Assembly: GCA_026197075.1 (NCBI GenBank) | Contig: JAPHQV010000025.1 | Span: 124,001 to 188,000 of the forward strand | DNA from: Gammaproteobacteria bacterium | Lineage (GTDB): Bacteria > Pseudomonadota > Gammaproteobacteria > DSM-19610 | Direction of reading: 5' to 3' | Length of the DNA stretch: 64,000 nt | In this document: positions 17,537 to 25,338 of the stretch, piece after piece | How positions within the stretch are numbered: position 1 is the first letter of the stretch | Layout: each line of letters opens with the position of its first letter | Program-made: the position numbers and the translations under genes | Notes under the pieces: generated by a model | The model's input: the letters and a program-made list of their open reading frames with translations, nothing else | Databases searched by the model: none | What the model was told of the DNA's origin: nothing

Positions 17537-17551
17537 GCACCATTATGGTTC
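17537..17551. promoter_or_regulatory. NtrC enhancer box 2 upstream of glnA
   Basis: GCACCATTATGGTTC matches GCAC-N7-GTGC with one mismatch in the second half-site. Spacing to box 1 is 31 bp centre to centre, so both would lie on the same face of the helix. Confidence 0.65.
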
Positions 17552-17573
17552 GAGCAGGCATCCGGTTTTCAAA

Positions 17574-18758
17574 TCACTCATACACCACCCGCACCCGGCC
17601 CACCACTTCCAGGCCACGCGCCGCCTCCACGAGATCGAGCACGGCCGGCTGCCCGTCGCTGCCCCGTTCCGCGGCCGCATCCAGCGGCAGGGTGAGGTCC
17701 AGGTGCACCTTGCCGTTGAGATAGTGTAGCGTCACATTGCGTACCCGCGCCGCCATGGGCATGCCCTCCCAGGCCCGTCCGAGGGCGGCGAGCAGGTCCT
17801 CACGCAGGGGCAGATGATCGCAGGGTGAATTGCGCTCGTCGTCCTCGGGATCGATATGGACAGTGACATCGCTCACGTCCGAGCTGTCGGCCAACAGGGT
17901 ACGACGCACCCGCTCCCCGATCTGGTGACCTTCGGACACGCTGACCTGCGGGTCCACCAGAATGTGCACATCCACGAAGGCACTGCCACCGCTGCGGCGG
18001 GTGCGCAGCATGTGCAGGGTGCGCACCCCATCCACCTTCATGATGCTGTCGCGGATGCGTTTCACCTCATCCGAATCCAGGGCGGTATCGATGAGCTCGC
18101 GCAGGCTGGACCAGGCCAGGTCCCAGCCGATCCTGGCGATCAGCAAGGCCACCACCACGGCGGCCACGGCATCCAGGAAAGGATAACCCAGCATCACCCC
18201 GATGATGCCGATCACCACCACGATGGAGGAAATCGCATCGCTGCGGCTGTGCCAGGCATTGGCCTTGAGCATATTGGAATTCAGGCGCCGCGCCACGCGC
18301 ATGGTGTAGTGGTAGATCCATTCCTTGCTCAACACCGAGATGATGGCCACGGTGAGGGCCAGCGGGCCGGGTTGCAACAACAGGTCGGGGTCGAACAGGC
18401 GCCGCAGGGAATCCCAGGCGATGCCGGCGGCCACCGCCACCAGTGCAATGCCCAGCGCCACCGTGGCCGCGGTCTCGATGCGGCCATGCCCGTAGGGATG
18501 CTCCCGGTCGGGTTTGCGATGGGCGTGGCGGGCCGCATAGAGCACCATGAAATCCGTACCCAGATCCGACAGGGAATGGATGCCGTCGGCGACCAATGCC
18601 TGGGAATTTGCCAGTGTGCCGACCACGATCTTGGCGATGCCGAGGGTGAGATCGAGCACCGAACCCACCAGGGTGACATTGCGCGTGGCGCGATAGCGTT
18701 CGTCGCTCGCGTCCTCTTCCGCGGACAGCACCGGGGCATGGTGATGATGGTGTCCCAT
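17574..18758 (-). CDS. CDF family divalent cation efflux transporter
   Basis: 394-residue cation diffusion facilitator. Six hydrophobic segments precede a long C-terminal cytoplasmic domain. Metal-site motifs are visible as HSLSD in TM2 (ADGIHSLSDLGTD) and HSRSD in TM5 (NAWHSRSDAISS), the HxxxD pattern of FieF/zinc-type members. The N-terminus begins MGHHHHHAP: a natural His cluster, often metal-binding in CDF proteins, not a tag. The C-terminal region (about 215-394) is longer than in FieF and may hold two ferredoxin-like domains. It starts 2 bp after the TusA-like stop codon, in the same operon. Substrate (Zn, Fe or other) cannot be decided from sequence. Confidence 0.85.
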   Translation of the reverse strand: MGHHHHHAPVLSAEEDASDERYRATRNVTLVGSVLDLTLGIAKIVVGTLANSQALVADGIHSLSDLGTDFMVLYAARHAHRKPDREHPYGHGRIETAATVALGIALVAVAAGIAWDSLRRLFDPDLLLQPGPLALTVAIISVLSKEWIYHYTMRVARRLNSNMLKANAWHSRSDAISSIVVVIGIIGVMLGYPFLDAVAAVVVALLIARIGWDLAWSSLRELIDTALDSDEVKRIRDSIMKVDGVRTLHMLRTRRSGGSAFVDVHILVDPQVSVSEGHQIGERVRRTLLADSSDVSDVTVHIDPEDDERNSPCDHLPLREDLLAALGRAWEGMPMAARVRNVTLHYLNGKVHLDLTLPLDAAAERGSDGQPAVLDLVEAARGLEVVGRVRVVYE

Positions 18759-18760
18759 GC

Positions 18761-18985
18761 TCAGCCGCCCACTTCGATAGTCAGGCAAATTTCCTCGCGG
18801 CCTTCCTCGATGGCCAGCACCTTGTGACCATGCACCTTGCACCAGGCGGGGATGTCATACACCACGCCCGGATCGGTTGCGATCACCCGCAGCACATCGC
18901 CGGGCGACAGCCTGGCCACGGCGTCCTGGGTGCGGATCACGGGCAGGGGACAGAGGATACGCCGCGCATCCAGTTCCTGTTCCAT
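18761..18985 (-). CDS. TusA-like sulfur carrier protein
   Basis: 74-residue TusA/SirA-like protein with the family motif RRILCPLPVIRTQDAV: the Cys of CPxP would carry a persulfide. The rest, VLRVIATDPGVVYDIPAWCKVHGH, is typical including the second conserved Cys region. Start ATG 18985 overlaps the stop of the upstream PP-loop gene by one base (TGATG); a GTG one codon earlier is possible. TusA proteins pass sulfur to tRNA thiolases or to sulfur-oxidation enzymes. Coupling to a PP-loop ATPase suggests a dedicated sulfur donor here. That pairing is inference; the canonical tusA may lie elsewhere. Confidence 0.85.
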   Translation of the reverse strand: MEQELDARRILCPLPVIRTQDAVARLSPGDVLRVIATDPGVVYDIPAWCKVHGHKVLAIEEGREEICLTIEVGG

Positions 18986-20028
18986 CACAGGTACCAGGCC
19001 TTGGGGATATCGTCATTGTGCAGGGGCCGCACCTCCAGGGTACGCGGCGCGCCCTGGTTGTCATCGATTTCCACCTTTACCGCCTCGGCATCGCGACCCT
19101 GGCTGAAACGTGCCGTGATGCGGGCCGCCAACTCCAGATCCGCGGCGCCGACCTGCCCCTCGATGAGCACCATCGGCCCGGTGTGACTCAGCGTCTTCAG
19201 GTGAGTGAACTGCCTGCGATACCCTTCCAGGAAACGGTTTTCGCCTTCCTCGCGGCCGATGATCAGCTTGAAGTGCGGCTTCGGACGCAGGTGCCGGCCG
19301 ACCTTGAGCAGCATGATGTCATCCAGTTCGTAGTCACGGCTGCCGCGATGCTGCCACAGGTCGTTGAGCTTGACCGCGTAGTTGGCGTCGGTGAGAAAAC
19401 AGCAGCCGCCGGCCGGCTGGGCATACTCTTCGAAGCCGAAGCGGGCAGCCAGGGCCATTTGCGGCTTGCGCGAACGGCCGCTGAAGTCATACAGCCGCGC
19501 ACGCTCCACCCAGCCCTCCCGCTCCGGTTTCGTCTCCGGCAGATTCTTCGCGCACAGGGGCCGCAGCAGCAGGTCCTCGGCGCCCGATTCGCGCGCCACC
19601 ACCGGCATGGTGCTCTTGCGCTGGGACATGGGTCGCTGGCCGATCACTTCGCCGGTGATGATGAAGTCGAAGCCCTGTTCCTCGATCCATTGTTTCGCCT
19701 TGGCGACCATGAACACCTTGCAGTCGAGGCAGGGGTTGAGGTTGGCGCCATAGCCATGCTTGGGATTGAGCAGGACCTGCTTGTATTCCTCGATGACGTC
19801 CACGATGTGCAGCTTGATGCCGAGTTGTTCCGCCACCCACAGGGCATTGTTGCGCTTGGGCCGGGCGCGATCCTTGGCGCGGATGGCGTGGGTGTGGCCC
19901 TCGACGCAGAAACCGGTGAAGAAATTGATGCCCTCCACCTGCACGCCCTGCTCCTGCACCACGCGGGCGGCGAGCATGGAATCGAGGCCCCCGGAGATCA
20001 GGGCGATGGCTTTGCGGGGCTGGGTCAT
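18985..20028 (-). CDS. PP-loop ATP pyrophosphatase, MnmA/ThiI-like putative tRNA thiolase
   Basis: 347-residue protein with the PP-loop [15 protein letters not shown] at the N-terminus, as in MnmA, ThiI and other adenylating thiolases. Two Cys pairs stand where MnmA-like enzymes have catalytic cysteines: [10 protein letters not shown] (about 97-100) and [10 protein letters not shown] (about 205). The C-terminal third (about 225-347) differs from MnmA. Annotations of related proteins as MnmA-like tRNA methyltransferases are historical; the chemistry expected is ATP-dependent sulfur insertion, probably into tRNA. ATG 20028 chosen because it directly precedes the PP-loop strand. It is translationally coupled to the TusA-like gene. 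Exact substrate unknown. Confidence 0.72.
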   Translation of the reverse strand: MTQPRKAIALISGGLDSMLAARVVQEQGVQVEGINFFTGFCVEGHTHAIRAKDRARPKRNNALWVAEQLGIKLHIVDVIEEYKQVLLNPKHGYGANLNPCLDCKVFMVAKAKQWIEEQGFDFIITGEVIGQRPMSQRKSTMPVVARESGAEDLLLRPLCAKNLPETKPEREGWVERARLYDFSGRSRKPQMALAARFGFEEYAQPAGGCCFLTDANYAVKLNDLWQHRGSRDYELDDIMLLKVGRHLRPKPHFKLIIGREEGENRFLEGYRRQFTHLKTLSHTGPMVLIEGQVGAADLELAARITARFSQGRDAEAVKVEIDDNQGAPRTLEVRPLHNDDIPKAWYL

Positions 20029-20107
20029 GGGTACGGTGGCTCGGGAATGGTGCGCAAGCGGGTATTCTAGCAAGGCGGGATACGGGACGCACCGCGGATC
20101 ACGCCGC

Positions 20108-20137
20108 TTACATCCCCACCCCTTGCCGGGATATACT
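20108..20137 (+). promoter_or_regulatory. Possible sigma-70 promoter of glyQS
   Basis: TTACAT (20108-20113), 18-bp spacer, TATACT (20132-20137), ending 37 bp before the glyQ start. The -10 is good; the -35 is weak. Confidence 0.4.
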
Positions 20138-20174
20138 GCGCCCTTATTTTCCACGGGAAACAGCGGGTTTCGCC

Positions 20175-21098
20175 TTGAGCACCTCCAACCAGGATATCGA
20201 CGTCTCCACCTTCCAGGGGCTGATCTTCGCCCTGCAGCGCTATTGGGCCGCGCAGGGCTGTGTACTGCTGCAGCCCTACGACATGGAAGTGGGCGCCGGC
20301 ACCTTTCACTCGGCCACCTTCCTGCGCGCCATCGGCCCCGAGCCCTGGGCGGTAGCCTATGTGCAGCCCTCGCGCCGCCCCACCGACGGCCGCTACGGCG
20401 AGAATCCGAACCGCCTGCAGCACTACTACCAGTTCCAGGTGCTCATCAAGCCCTCGCCCCTCGATATCCAGGAACTGTACCTGGGCTCGCTGCGCCACCT
20501 CGGCCTCGACCCGCTGGTGCACGACATCCGCTTCGTGGAGGACAACTGGGAATCCCCCACCCTGGGCGCCTGGGGCCTGGGCTGGGAGGTGTGGCTGAAC
20601 GGCATGGAGGTCACCCAGTTCACCTATTTCCAGCAGGTGGGCGGCCTGGACTGCAGGCCGGTGAGTGGCGAGATCACCTACGGTCTGGAGCGCATCGCCA
20701 TGTACCTGCAGGGCGTGGAGAGTGTCTTCGACCTGGTCTGGACCCACACGCCTCACGGCACGGTGACCTACGGCGACGTGTTCCACCAGAACGAAGTGGA
20801 GATGTCCGCCTACAACTTCGAGCAGGCAGACACCGACGCCCTGTTCCAGTGGTTCGACCACTGCGAACGGGAAAGCACCAAGCTCATCGCGGCCAACCTG
20901 CCGCTGCCCGCCTATGAACAGATGCTCAAGGCCTCGCACACCTTCAACCTGCTGGATGCGCGCAGTGCCATCTCGGTGACCGAGCGCCAGCGCTTCATCC
21001 TGCGCGTGCGCGCCCTGGCCCGCGCCGTGGCCCAGGCCTACTACGAACGCCGTGAATCCCTCGGCTTTCCCCTGTGCAAGAACGGGGGTGCCGCATGA
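20175..21098 (+). CDS. glyQ: Glycyl-tRNA synthetase alpha subunit
   Basis: 307-residue alpha subunit of the heterotetrameric bacterial GlyRS, which carries the aminoacylation active site. Diagnostic stretches: [53 protein letters not shown] and [10 protein letters not shown]. The start is TTG at 20175; no ATG or GTG exists between the upstream stop and the conserved core, so a rare start codon seems genuine. Stop overlaps glyS by ATGA, so the two subunits are translationally coupled in equal amounts. Confidence 0.95.
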   Translation: MSTSNQDIDVSTFQGLIFALQRYWAAQGCVLLQPYDMEVGAGTFHSATFLRAIGPEPWAVAYVQPSRRPTDGRYGENPNRLQHYYQFQVLIKPSPLDIQELYLGSLRHLGLDPLVHDIRFVEDNWESPTLGAWGLGWEVWLNGMEVTQFTYFQQVGGLDCRPVSGEITYGLERIAMYLQGVESVFDLVWTHTPHGTVTYGDVFHQNEVEMSAYNFEQADTDALFQWFDHCERESTKLIAANLPLPAYEQMLKASHTFNLLDARSAISVTERQRFILRVRALARAVAQAYYERRESLGFPLCKNGGAA

Positions 21099-23170
21099 GC
21101 GCGCGCCGTGACCTGCTGGTCGAGATCGGCACCGAGGAATTGCCACCGAAGGCCCTGCGCCGCCTGTCGGAGGCCTTCGCCAGTGGCCTGCGCCAGGGCC
21201 TGACCGATGCCGCCCTGGCGCCCACCGGCCTGCAGGCCTTCGCGGCACCGCGGCGCCTGGCGCTGCTGATCCAGGGCGTGCCGGAACAGCAGCCGGACCG
21301 GGAGAATCTGCGCCGCGGTCCGGCCATGACCGCCGCCTTCGACGGCGAGGGCAATGCCACCAAGGCGGCGCAGGGCTTCGCCGCCTCCTGCGGCGTGACG
21401 GTGGAGGAACTGGACCAGCTGGAGACCGACAAGGGCAGCTTCCTGTCCTACCGCGCCGTGGAGCCGGGCCAGCAGGCCTCCGCCCTGATCCCCGACCTGG
21501 TGCGCAAGGCCCTGGCCGGCCTGCCCATTCCCAAGCGCATGCGCTGGGGGGCCGGCACGGACGAGTTCGTGCGCCCGGTGCACTGGGTGGTGCTGCTGTT
21601 CGGCGACCAGGTGATCGAGGCCGAGATCCTCGGTGTCACGGCCGGGCGCGAGACCCGCGGCCACCGCTTCCACCATCCCGAACCCCTGTACCTGGCGGAG
21701 CCGCAGGCCTATGGACCGTTGCTCGCCACCCAGGGCCATGTGCTGGCGGACCTGGACGCGCGCCGCGAGGCCGTGCGCGCCCAGGTGCTGGAGGCGGGCG
21801 AACGCCTCGGCGGCCGCGCCATGGTGAATGACGACCTGCTCGACGAGGTTACTGCCCTGGTGGAATGGCCGGTGGCCGTCAGCGGCCGCTTCGACACCCG
21901 CTTCCTGGAGGTGCCCGCCGAGGCGCTGATCTCCAGCATGCAGGACCACCAGAAGTATTTTCCCGTGGTGGACCATGAGGGGAAGCTGCTGCCCCATTTC
22001 ATCACCATCGCCAACCTCGACAGCCGCGATCCCGACCAGGTGCGCGCCGGCAACGAACGGGTGATCCGCCCACGTCTGGCCGACGCCGCCTTCTTCTGGA
22101 CACAGGACCGCAAGCAGCGCCTGGAAGAGCGTATCCCGCGCCTGCAGACCATGGTGTTCCAGCAGCGCCTGGGCACCCTGGCGGACAAGCAGCAGCGGGT
22201 GGCGGAGCTGGCCGGCCATATCGCCGCCACCATCGGCGGTAACGCCGATCTTGCACGCCGCGCCGCCGCCCTGGCCAAGTGCGACCTGGTCACCCAGATG
22301 GTGTTCGAGTTCCCCGAGCTGCAGGGCATCATGGGCCGCTACTACGCCGGCCACGACGGCGAGCCGGAGGAGGTGGCCGTCGCCCTGGACGAGCAGTACC
22401 GGCCGCGTTTCGCCGGCGACGACCTGCCCGCCCATGTCACCGGCCAGGCCCTGGCCCTGGCGGACCGGCTCGATTCCCTGGTGGGCATCTTCGCCATCGG
22501 CCAGCCGCCCAGTGGCGACAAGGACCCCTTCGGTCTGCGCCGCGCCGCCCTGGGGGTGCTGCGCATCCTCATCGAGGGCGAGCGCGACCTGGACCTGCAT
22601 GCCCTGCTGGTGCGCGCCGCCGACCTGCTGCCCGCCGACCTGAAGGCCGACCAGGTCGTGGATGCCGTATTCGACTATATGATGGAACGGTTGCGCGGCT
22701 ATTACGCGGACAGCGGCATCGCCATCGACACCTTCGATGCGGTGCTGGCGCGCCGCCCCACGCGGCCGCTGGACTTTCAGCAGCGCCTGCGCGCCGTGGA
22801 GGAGTTCCGTCAGCTGGCGGAATCGCCCAGCCTGGCCGCCGCCAACAAGCGCATCCGCAATATCCTGCGCAAGACGGAAGAGGCCATACCGGAACAGATC
22901 GACGCGGCGCTGCTGCGCGAGGACGCGGAACGGGAACTGGCTCAGGCCCTGGACGGCCTGGCCGACAGCGTGGGTGCACAGTTCGACGCCGGTCAATACA
23001 CGGAAGGCCTGCAACGCCTGGCCGCCCTGCGCGCGCCCGTGGATCGCTTCTTCGACGAGGTGATGGTGATGGTGGATGAACCCGGGCTGCGCGCCAACCG
23101 CCTGGCCCTGCTGGGTTCCCTGGAGGCGCTGTTCCTGCGCGTGGCGGATTTGTCGCGGTTGCAGGGGTAA
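21095..23170 (+). CDS. glyS: Glycyl-tRNA synthetase beta subunit
   Basis: 691-residue beta subunit of GlyRS, needed for tRNA recognition. It begins [21 protein letters not shown], the hallmark of the family, and contains [19 protein letters not shown] and the [17 protein letters not shown] motif; the C-terminus is the DALR-like anticodon-binding region. ATG 21095 lies in the ATGA overlap with glyQ; an earlier in-frame ATG at 21074 is inside glyQ and less likely. Length is normal (about 690). Confidence 0.96.
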   Translation: MSARRDLLVEIGTEELPPKALRRLSEAFASGLRQGLTDAALAPTGLQAFAAPRRLALLIQGVPEQQPDRENLRRGPAMTAAFDGEGNATKAAQGFAASCGVTVEELDQLETDKGSFLSYRAVEPGQQASALIPDLVRKALAGLPIPKRMRWGAGTDEFVRPVHWVVLLFGDQVIEAEILGVTAGRETRGHRFHHPEPLYLAEPQAYGPLLATQGHVLADLDARREAVRAQVLEAGERLGGRAMVNDDLLDEVTALVEWPVAVSGRFDTRFLEVPAEALISSMQDHQKYFPVVDHEGKLLPHFITIANLDSRDPDQVRAGNERVIRPRLADAAFFWTQDRKQRLEERIPRLQTMVFQQRLGTLADKQQRVAELAGHIAATIGGNADLARRAAALAKCDLVTQMVFEFPELQGIMGRYYAGHDGEPEEVAVALDEQYRPRFAGDDLPAHVTGQALALADRLDSLVGIFAIGQPPSGDKDPFGLRRAALGVLRILIEGERDLDLHALLVRAADLLPADLKADQVVDAVFDYMMERLRGYYADSGIAIDTFDAVLARRPTRPLDFQQRLRAVEEFRQLAESPSLAAANKRIRNILRKTEEAIPEQIDAALLREDAERELAQALDGLADSVGAQFDAGQYTEGLQRLAALRAPVDRFFDEVMVMVDEPGLRANRLALLGSLEALFLRVADLSRLQG

Positions 23171-23177
23171 ACGATCG

Positions 23178-23726
23178 ATGAAACTGGTCATTCTGGAACG
23201 CGAAGGGGTCATCGACCAGGACAGCGGCGCCCAGGCGGACGCCGACTGGCAGGCCCTGCCCGGCAGCCTCGATGCCATCGCCCGGCTCAACCGGGCCGGC
23301 TACCGGGTGGCGGTCATCAGCCAGCCCGTGGACGAGGGTCGTCCCGATCCGGCCCGGCTGCAGCACCGGCAACGGACGCTGAGCCTGGCCGTTGCCGAGG
23401 CTGGCGGGGTGCTGGAGGGGATGTATTTCTGCCCCCATGACCGGGAGCAGGACTGCGACTGTCGCCTGCCGGCGCCCGGCCTGTTCGCGGACCTGGCGCA
23501 ACGCCACCGCGCCGAGTTGCGCGGCGTGCTCGCCATCGGCGATGGCGCCAACTTCCTGCGTGCCGCCGCCGCGGCCGGGGCCGACCCGGTACTGGTACGC
23601 ACCGGCCGGGGCGAGCAAACCCTGGCCGATCTCGGTCACGATGCTCCCGTGATGCGCTTCAGCAGCCTGGCCCGGGTGGTGGATCTGTTGTTGCAGGACC
23701 CGGCCAAGCAGGAAACCACCCCGTGA
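23178..23726 (+). CDS. GmhB-like HAD-IIIA protein with destroyed active site (probable pseudoenzyme)
   Basis: 182-residue homologue of D-glycero-D-manno-heptose-1,7-bisphosphate 7-phosphatase (LPS heptose pathway), in the usual place between glyS and an acyltransferase gene. The fold signatures are present but the catalytic residues are not. Motif I reads ILEREGVID where LDRDGVI is expected, so both Asp (nucleophile and acid/base) are Glu. The zinc loop CPHDREQDCDCRLPAP keeps its Cys/His ligands, but the catalytic Lys of CRKP is Leu. Motif IV is GDGANFLRAA instead of GDSLRDLQAA, losing the second Asp. The frame is intact, GC matches neighbours and the stop overlaps plsC (GTGA), so it is translated. 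Likely a non-catalytic derivative. Confidence 0.75.
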   Translation: MKLVILEREGVIDQDSGAQADADWQALPGSLDAIARLNRAGYRVAVISQPVDEGRPDPARLQHRQRTLSLAVAEAGGVLEGMYFCPHDREQDCDCRLPAPGLFADLAQRHRAELRGVLAIGDGANFLRAAAAAGADPVLVRTGRGEQTLADLGHDAPVMRFSSLARVVDLLLQDPAKQETTP

Positions 23727-24532
23727 GCCGAACCCCTTCCCTGTCCCTGCGTCGCCCCGGGGACCCACCTGAACTCATTCTTTTTATTCGATCTTTTCTA
23801 TTCTGGATCGGATTTTTCTTGTCTACTATATTTTTTGCGATTACTGCTTTATTACTGTATCCGTTTTCTTTTAGGGTACGCTATACCTATATTACCCAGT
23901 GGGCGCGTCTCAACCTCGCCTGGCTGTGGATCACCTGTCGTCTCAAGGGCCATGTCGAGGGTCTGGAGCATATTCCCGCGCAACCCGGCGTGATCCTGGC
24001 CAAGCACCAGTCCACCTGGGAGACCCTGGCCCTGCAGCGCATCTTTCCCATGCAGGCCTGGGTACTGAAACGGGAGCTGCTGCGCATTCCCTTCTTCGGT
24101 TGGGGCCTGGCCCTGATGGACCCCATCGCCATCGACCGTGGCGCCGGGCGCAAGGCGGTGGAGCAGGTGGTGGAGCAGGGCCGGCAGCGGCTGGAAGCAG
24201 GGCGCTGGGTGGTGATCTTCCCGGAAGGTACCCGCATCGCCCCCGGGGAGCGGGGCCGCTACCGCATCGGCGGCGCCCTGCTGGCGGAGCGCGCCGGTGT
24301 GCCCGTGGTCCCCATGGCCCACAACGCCGGCGAGTTCTGGCCCCGGCACGGTTTCATCAAGCGCCCCGGCGTCATCACCGTGCGCCTCGGCCCGGCCATC
24401 GAGCCGGAGGGGAAAACAGCCCAGGAGATCCTGCGTCAGACCGAGGAATGGATCGAGACCACCATGCGGGAGATCACCACGCGACCGGATCTGTATGCGC
24501 CCAACCGAAACGCAAAGGGCGGGGTTAACTGA
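23723..24532 (+). CDS. plsC: 1-acyl-sn-glycerol-3-phosphate acyltransferase family protein
   Basis: 269-residue membrane-associated acyltransferase of the PlsC/LPLAT family, acylating lysophosphatidic acid in phospholipid synthesis. A hydrophobic N-terminal segment (about 20-48, in a locally AT-rich stretch 23780-23880) precedes block I KHQSTWET (HX4E, a variant usual in this proteobacterial subgroup), block III FPEGTRIAPGE and PVVPMAHNAG. GTG start inside a GTGA overlap with the GmhB-like gene. The palindrome at 24512-24545 covers its stop codon. Substrate preference is not evident from sequence. Confidence 0.88.
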   Translation: MSRTPSLSLRRPGDPPELILFIRSFLFWIGFFLSTIFFAITALLLYPFSFRVRYTYITQWARLNLAWLWITCRLKGHVEGLEHIPAQPGVILAKHQSTWETLALQRIFPMQAWVLKRELLRIPFFGWGLALMDPIAIDRGAGRKAVEQVVEQGRQRLEAGRWVVIFPEGTRIAPGERGRYRIGGALLAERAGVPVVPMAHNAGEFWPRHGFIKRPGVITVRLGPAIEPEGKTAQEILRQTEEWIETTMREITTRPDLYAPNRNAKGGVN

Positions 24533-24545
24533 CCCCGCCCTTTGC
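24512..24545. terminator. Bidirectional hairpin between plsC and pilE
   Basis: Perfect 14-bp inverted repeat (GCAAAGGGCGGGGT, arms 24512-24525 and 24532-24545) with a 6-nt loop that includes the plsC stop codon. It lies between two convergent genes. There is no long U-tract on either side, so termination may be partial. Confidence 0.65.
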
Positions 24546-24565
24546 TGGCTGGTCGATAATAACGG

Positions 24566-24988
24566 CTAGCGCCGCCAGCAGTAATCGTTGTCGGCCGAGG
24601 TCCGTGTCCCGGCCTGATTGATGGTGAGGTTTCCGCAGCGGGGGTCTGCATTGACTGGTACGGCGGTCAGGGTAAAGGTTGTGGCAGTGGTCGCTGGCTG
24701 CCCAATGTTGTAGCGGACGCTGGCAGCCGCTGCGCCCTTCGGAGAAACCGTCAAGCCACTCGCAGTCCAGGTTGCGACCGGTACACTGTAGTCATTGTTG
24801 ACGGTGTAGTAGCGCTCCATGAACTGCGCCCCTTCCAGCAGCACCGCCTGGGCATCGGCACGCTGCGACTTGCGCACGTGTTCCTGGTAGGAGGGGTAGG
24901 CGATGGCCGCCAGGATGCCGATGATGGCCACCACGATCATCAGTTCGATGAGGGTGAAGCCGCTGCCGACTCGTCTTGCTGCATACAT
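24566..24988 (-). CDS. pilE: Type IV pilin / minor pilin PilE
   Basis: 140-residue prepilin: leader [10 protein letters not shown], cleavage before [25 protein letters not shown], Glu5 present, and the conserved [20 protein letters not shown] after the hydrophobic helix, matching PilE of the fimU-pilVWXY1Y2E operon. The C-terminal Cys pair (DPRCGN and DYCWRR) encloses a D-region. ATG 24988 is chosen since it has AAAGAGG 8 nt upstream; the longer frame would start at TTG. It is the last gene of the operon. Expected role: minor subunit of the T4P tip/priming complex. Confidence 0.88.
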   Translation of the reverse strand: MYAARRVGSGFTLIELMIVVAIIGILAAIAYPSYQEHVRKSQRADAQAVLLEGAQFMERYYTVNNDYSVPVATWTASGLTVSPKGAAAASVRYNIGQPATTATTFTLTAVPVNADPRCGNLTINQAGTRTSADNDYCWRR

Positions 24989-25002
24989 GGCTGAAGCCTC
25001 TT

Positions 25003-25320
25003 TCAATGGTGCGGCAGATCGGAATCCGCGGGGAGGACGAAGATCTTATCGACGCGCTGATCCACACCCCTGAGCAGGACCTTGGAGCCGGGCGCCAGGG
25101 AAGCGGACGACAGCTTTTCACCCTCATTTGAGATCACCGCCGTCGTTCCCTCCAGGCGGTAGCGCTTACCGTCCATGACCACATAGCCAGATCCCGGGTG
25201 GGCTTCCTGCAGTGTGCCGGCGATTTCAAACGAAGTTCCGGCTGCTTCCGCGCTGGCACCGCCGACCGCGATCAGCAGGAGGCCGGCGAGCCATGCACTT
25301 GTACGGTATGTCTTTCTCAT
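25003..25320 (-). CDS. pilY2: PilY2-like small exported protein
   Basis: 105-residue exported protein: signal peptide [21 protein letters not shown] with cleavage near ASA-EA (about 24), then a small beta-rich domain with [24 protein letters not shown] and [19 protein letters not shown]. It is placed between pilY1 (18 bp) and pilE (14 bp), exactly where PilY2 lies in Pseudomonas. Role in pilus biogenesis is known only by association. Sequence alone would not identify it. Confidence 0.65.
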   Translation of the reverse strand: MRKTYRTSAWLAGLLLIAVGGASAEAAGTSFEIAGTLQEAHPGSGYVVMDGKRYRLEGTTAVISNEGEKLSSASLAPGSKVLLRGVDQRVDKIFVLPADSDLPHH

Positions 25321-25338
25321 ACATTCGATCCTCTGGTT

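Noticed and set aside
18722-18758. Run of five His at the CDF N-terminus, resembling an affinity tag
   Set aside because: Natural His clusters are common in CDF transporters and the surrounding DNA is native operon sequence.
23984-24010. HX4E instead of HX4D in the PlsC-like acyltransferase as a broken active site
   Set aside because: KHQSxWET is the normal form in this proteobacterial acyltransferase subgroup, and the FPEGTR block is intact.
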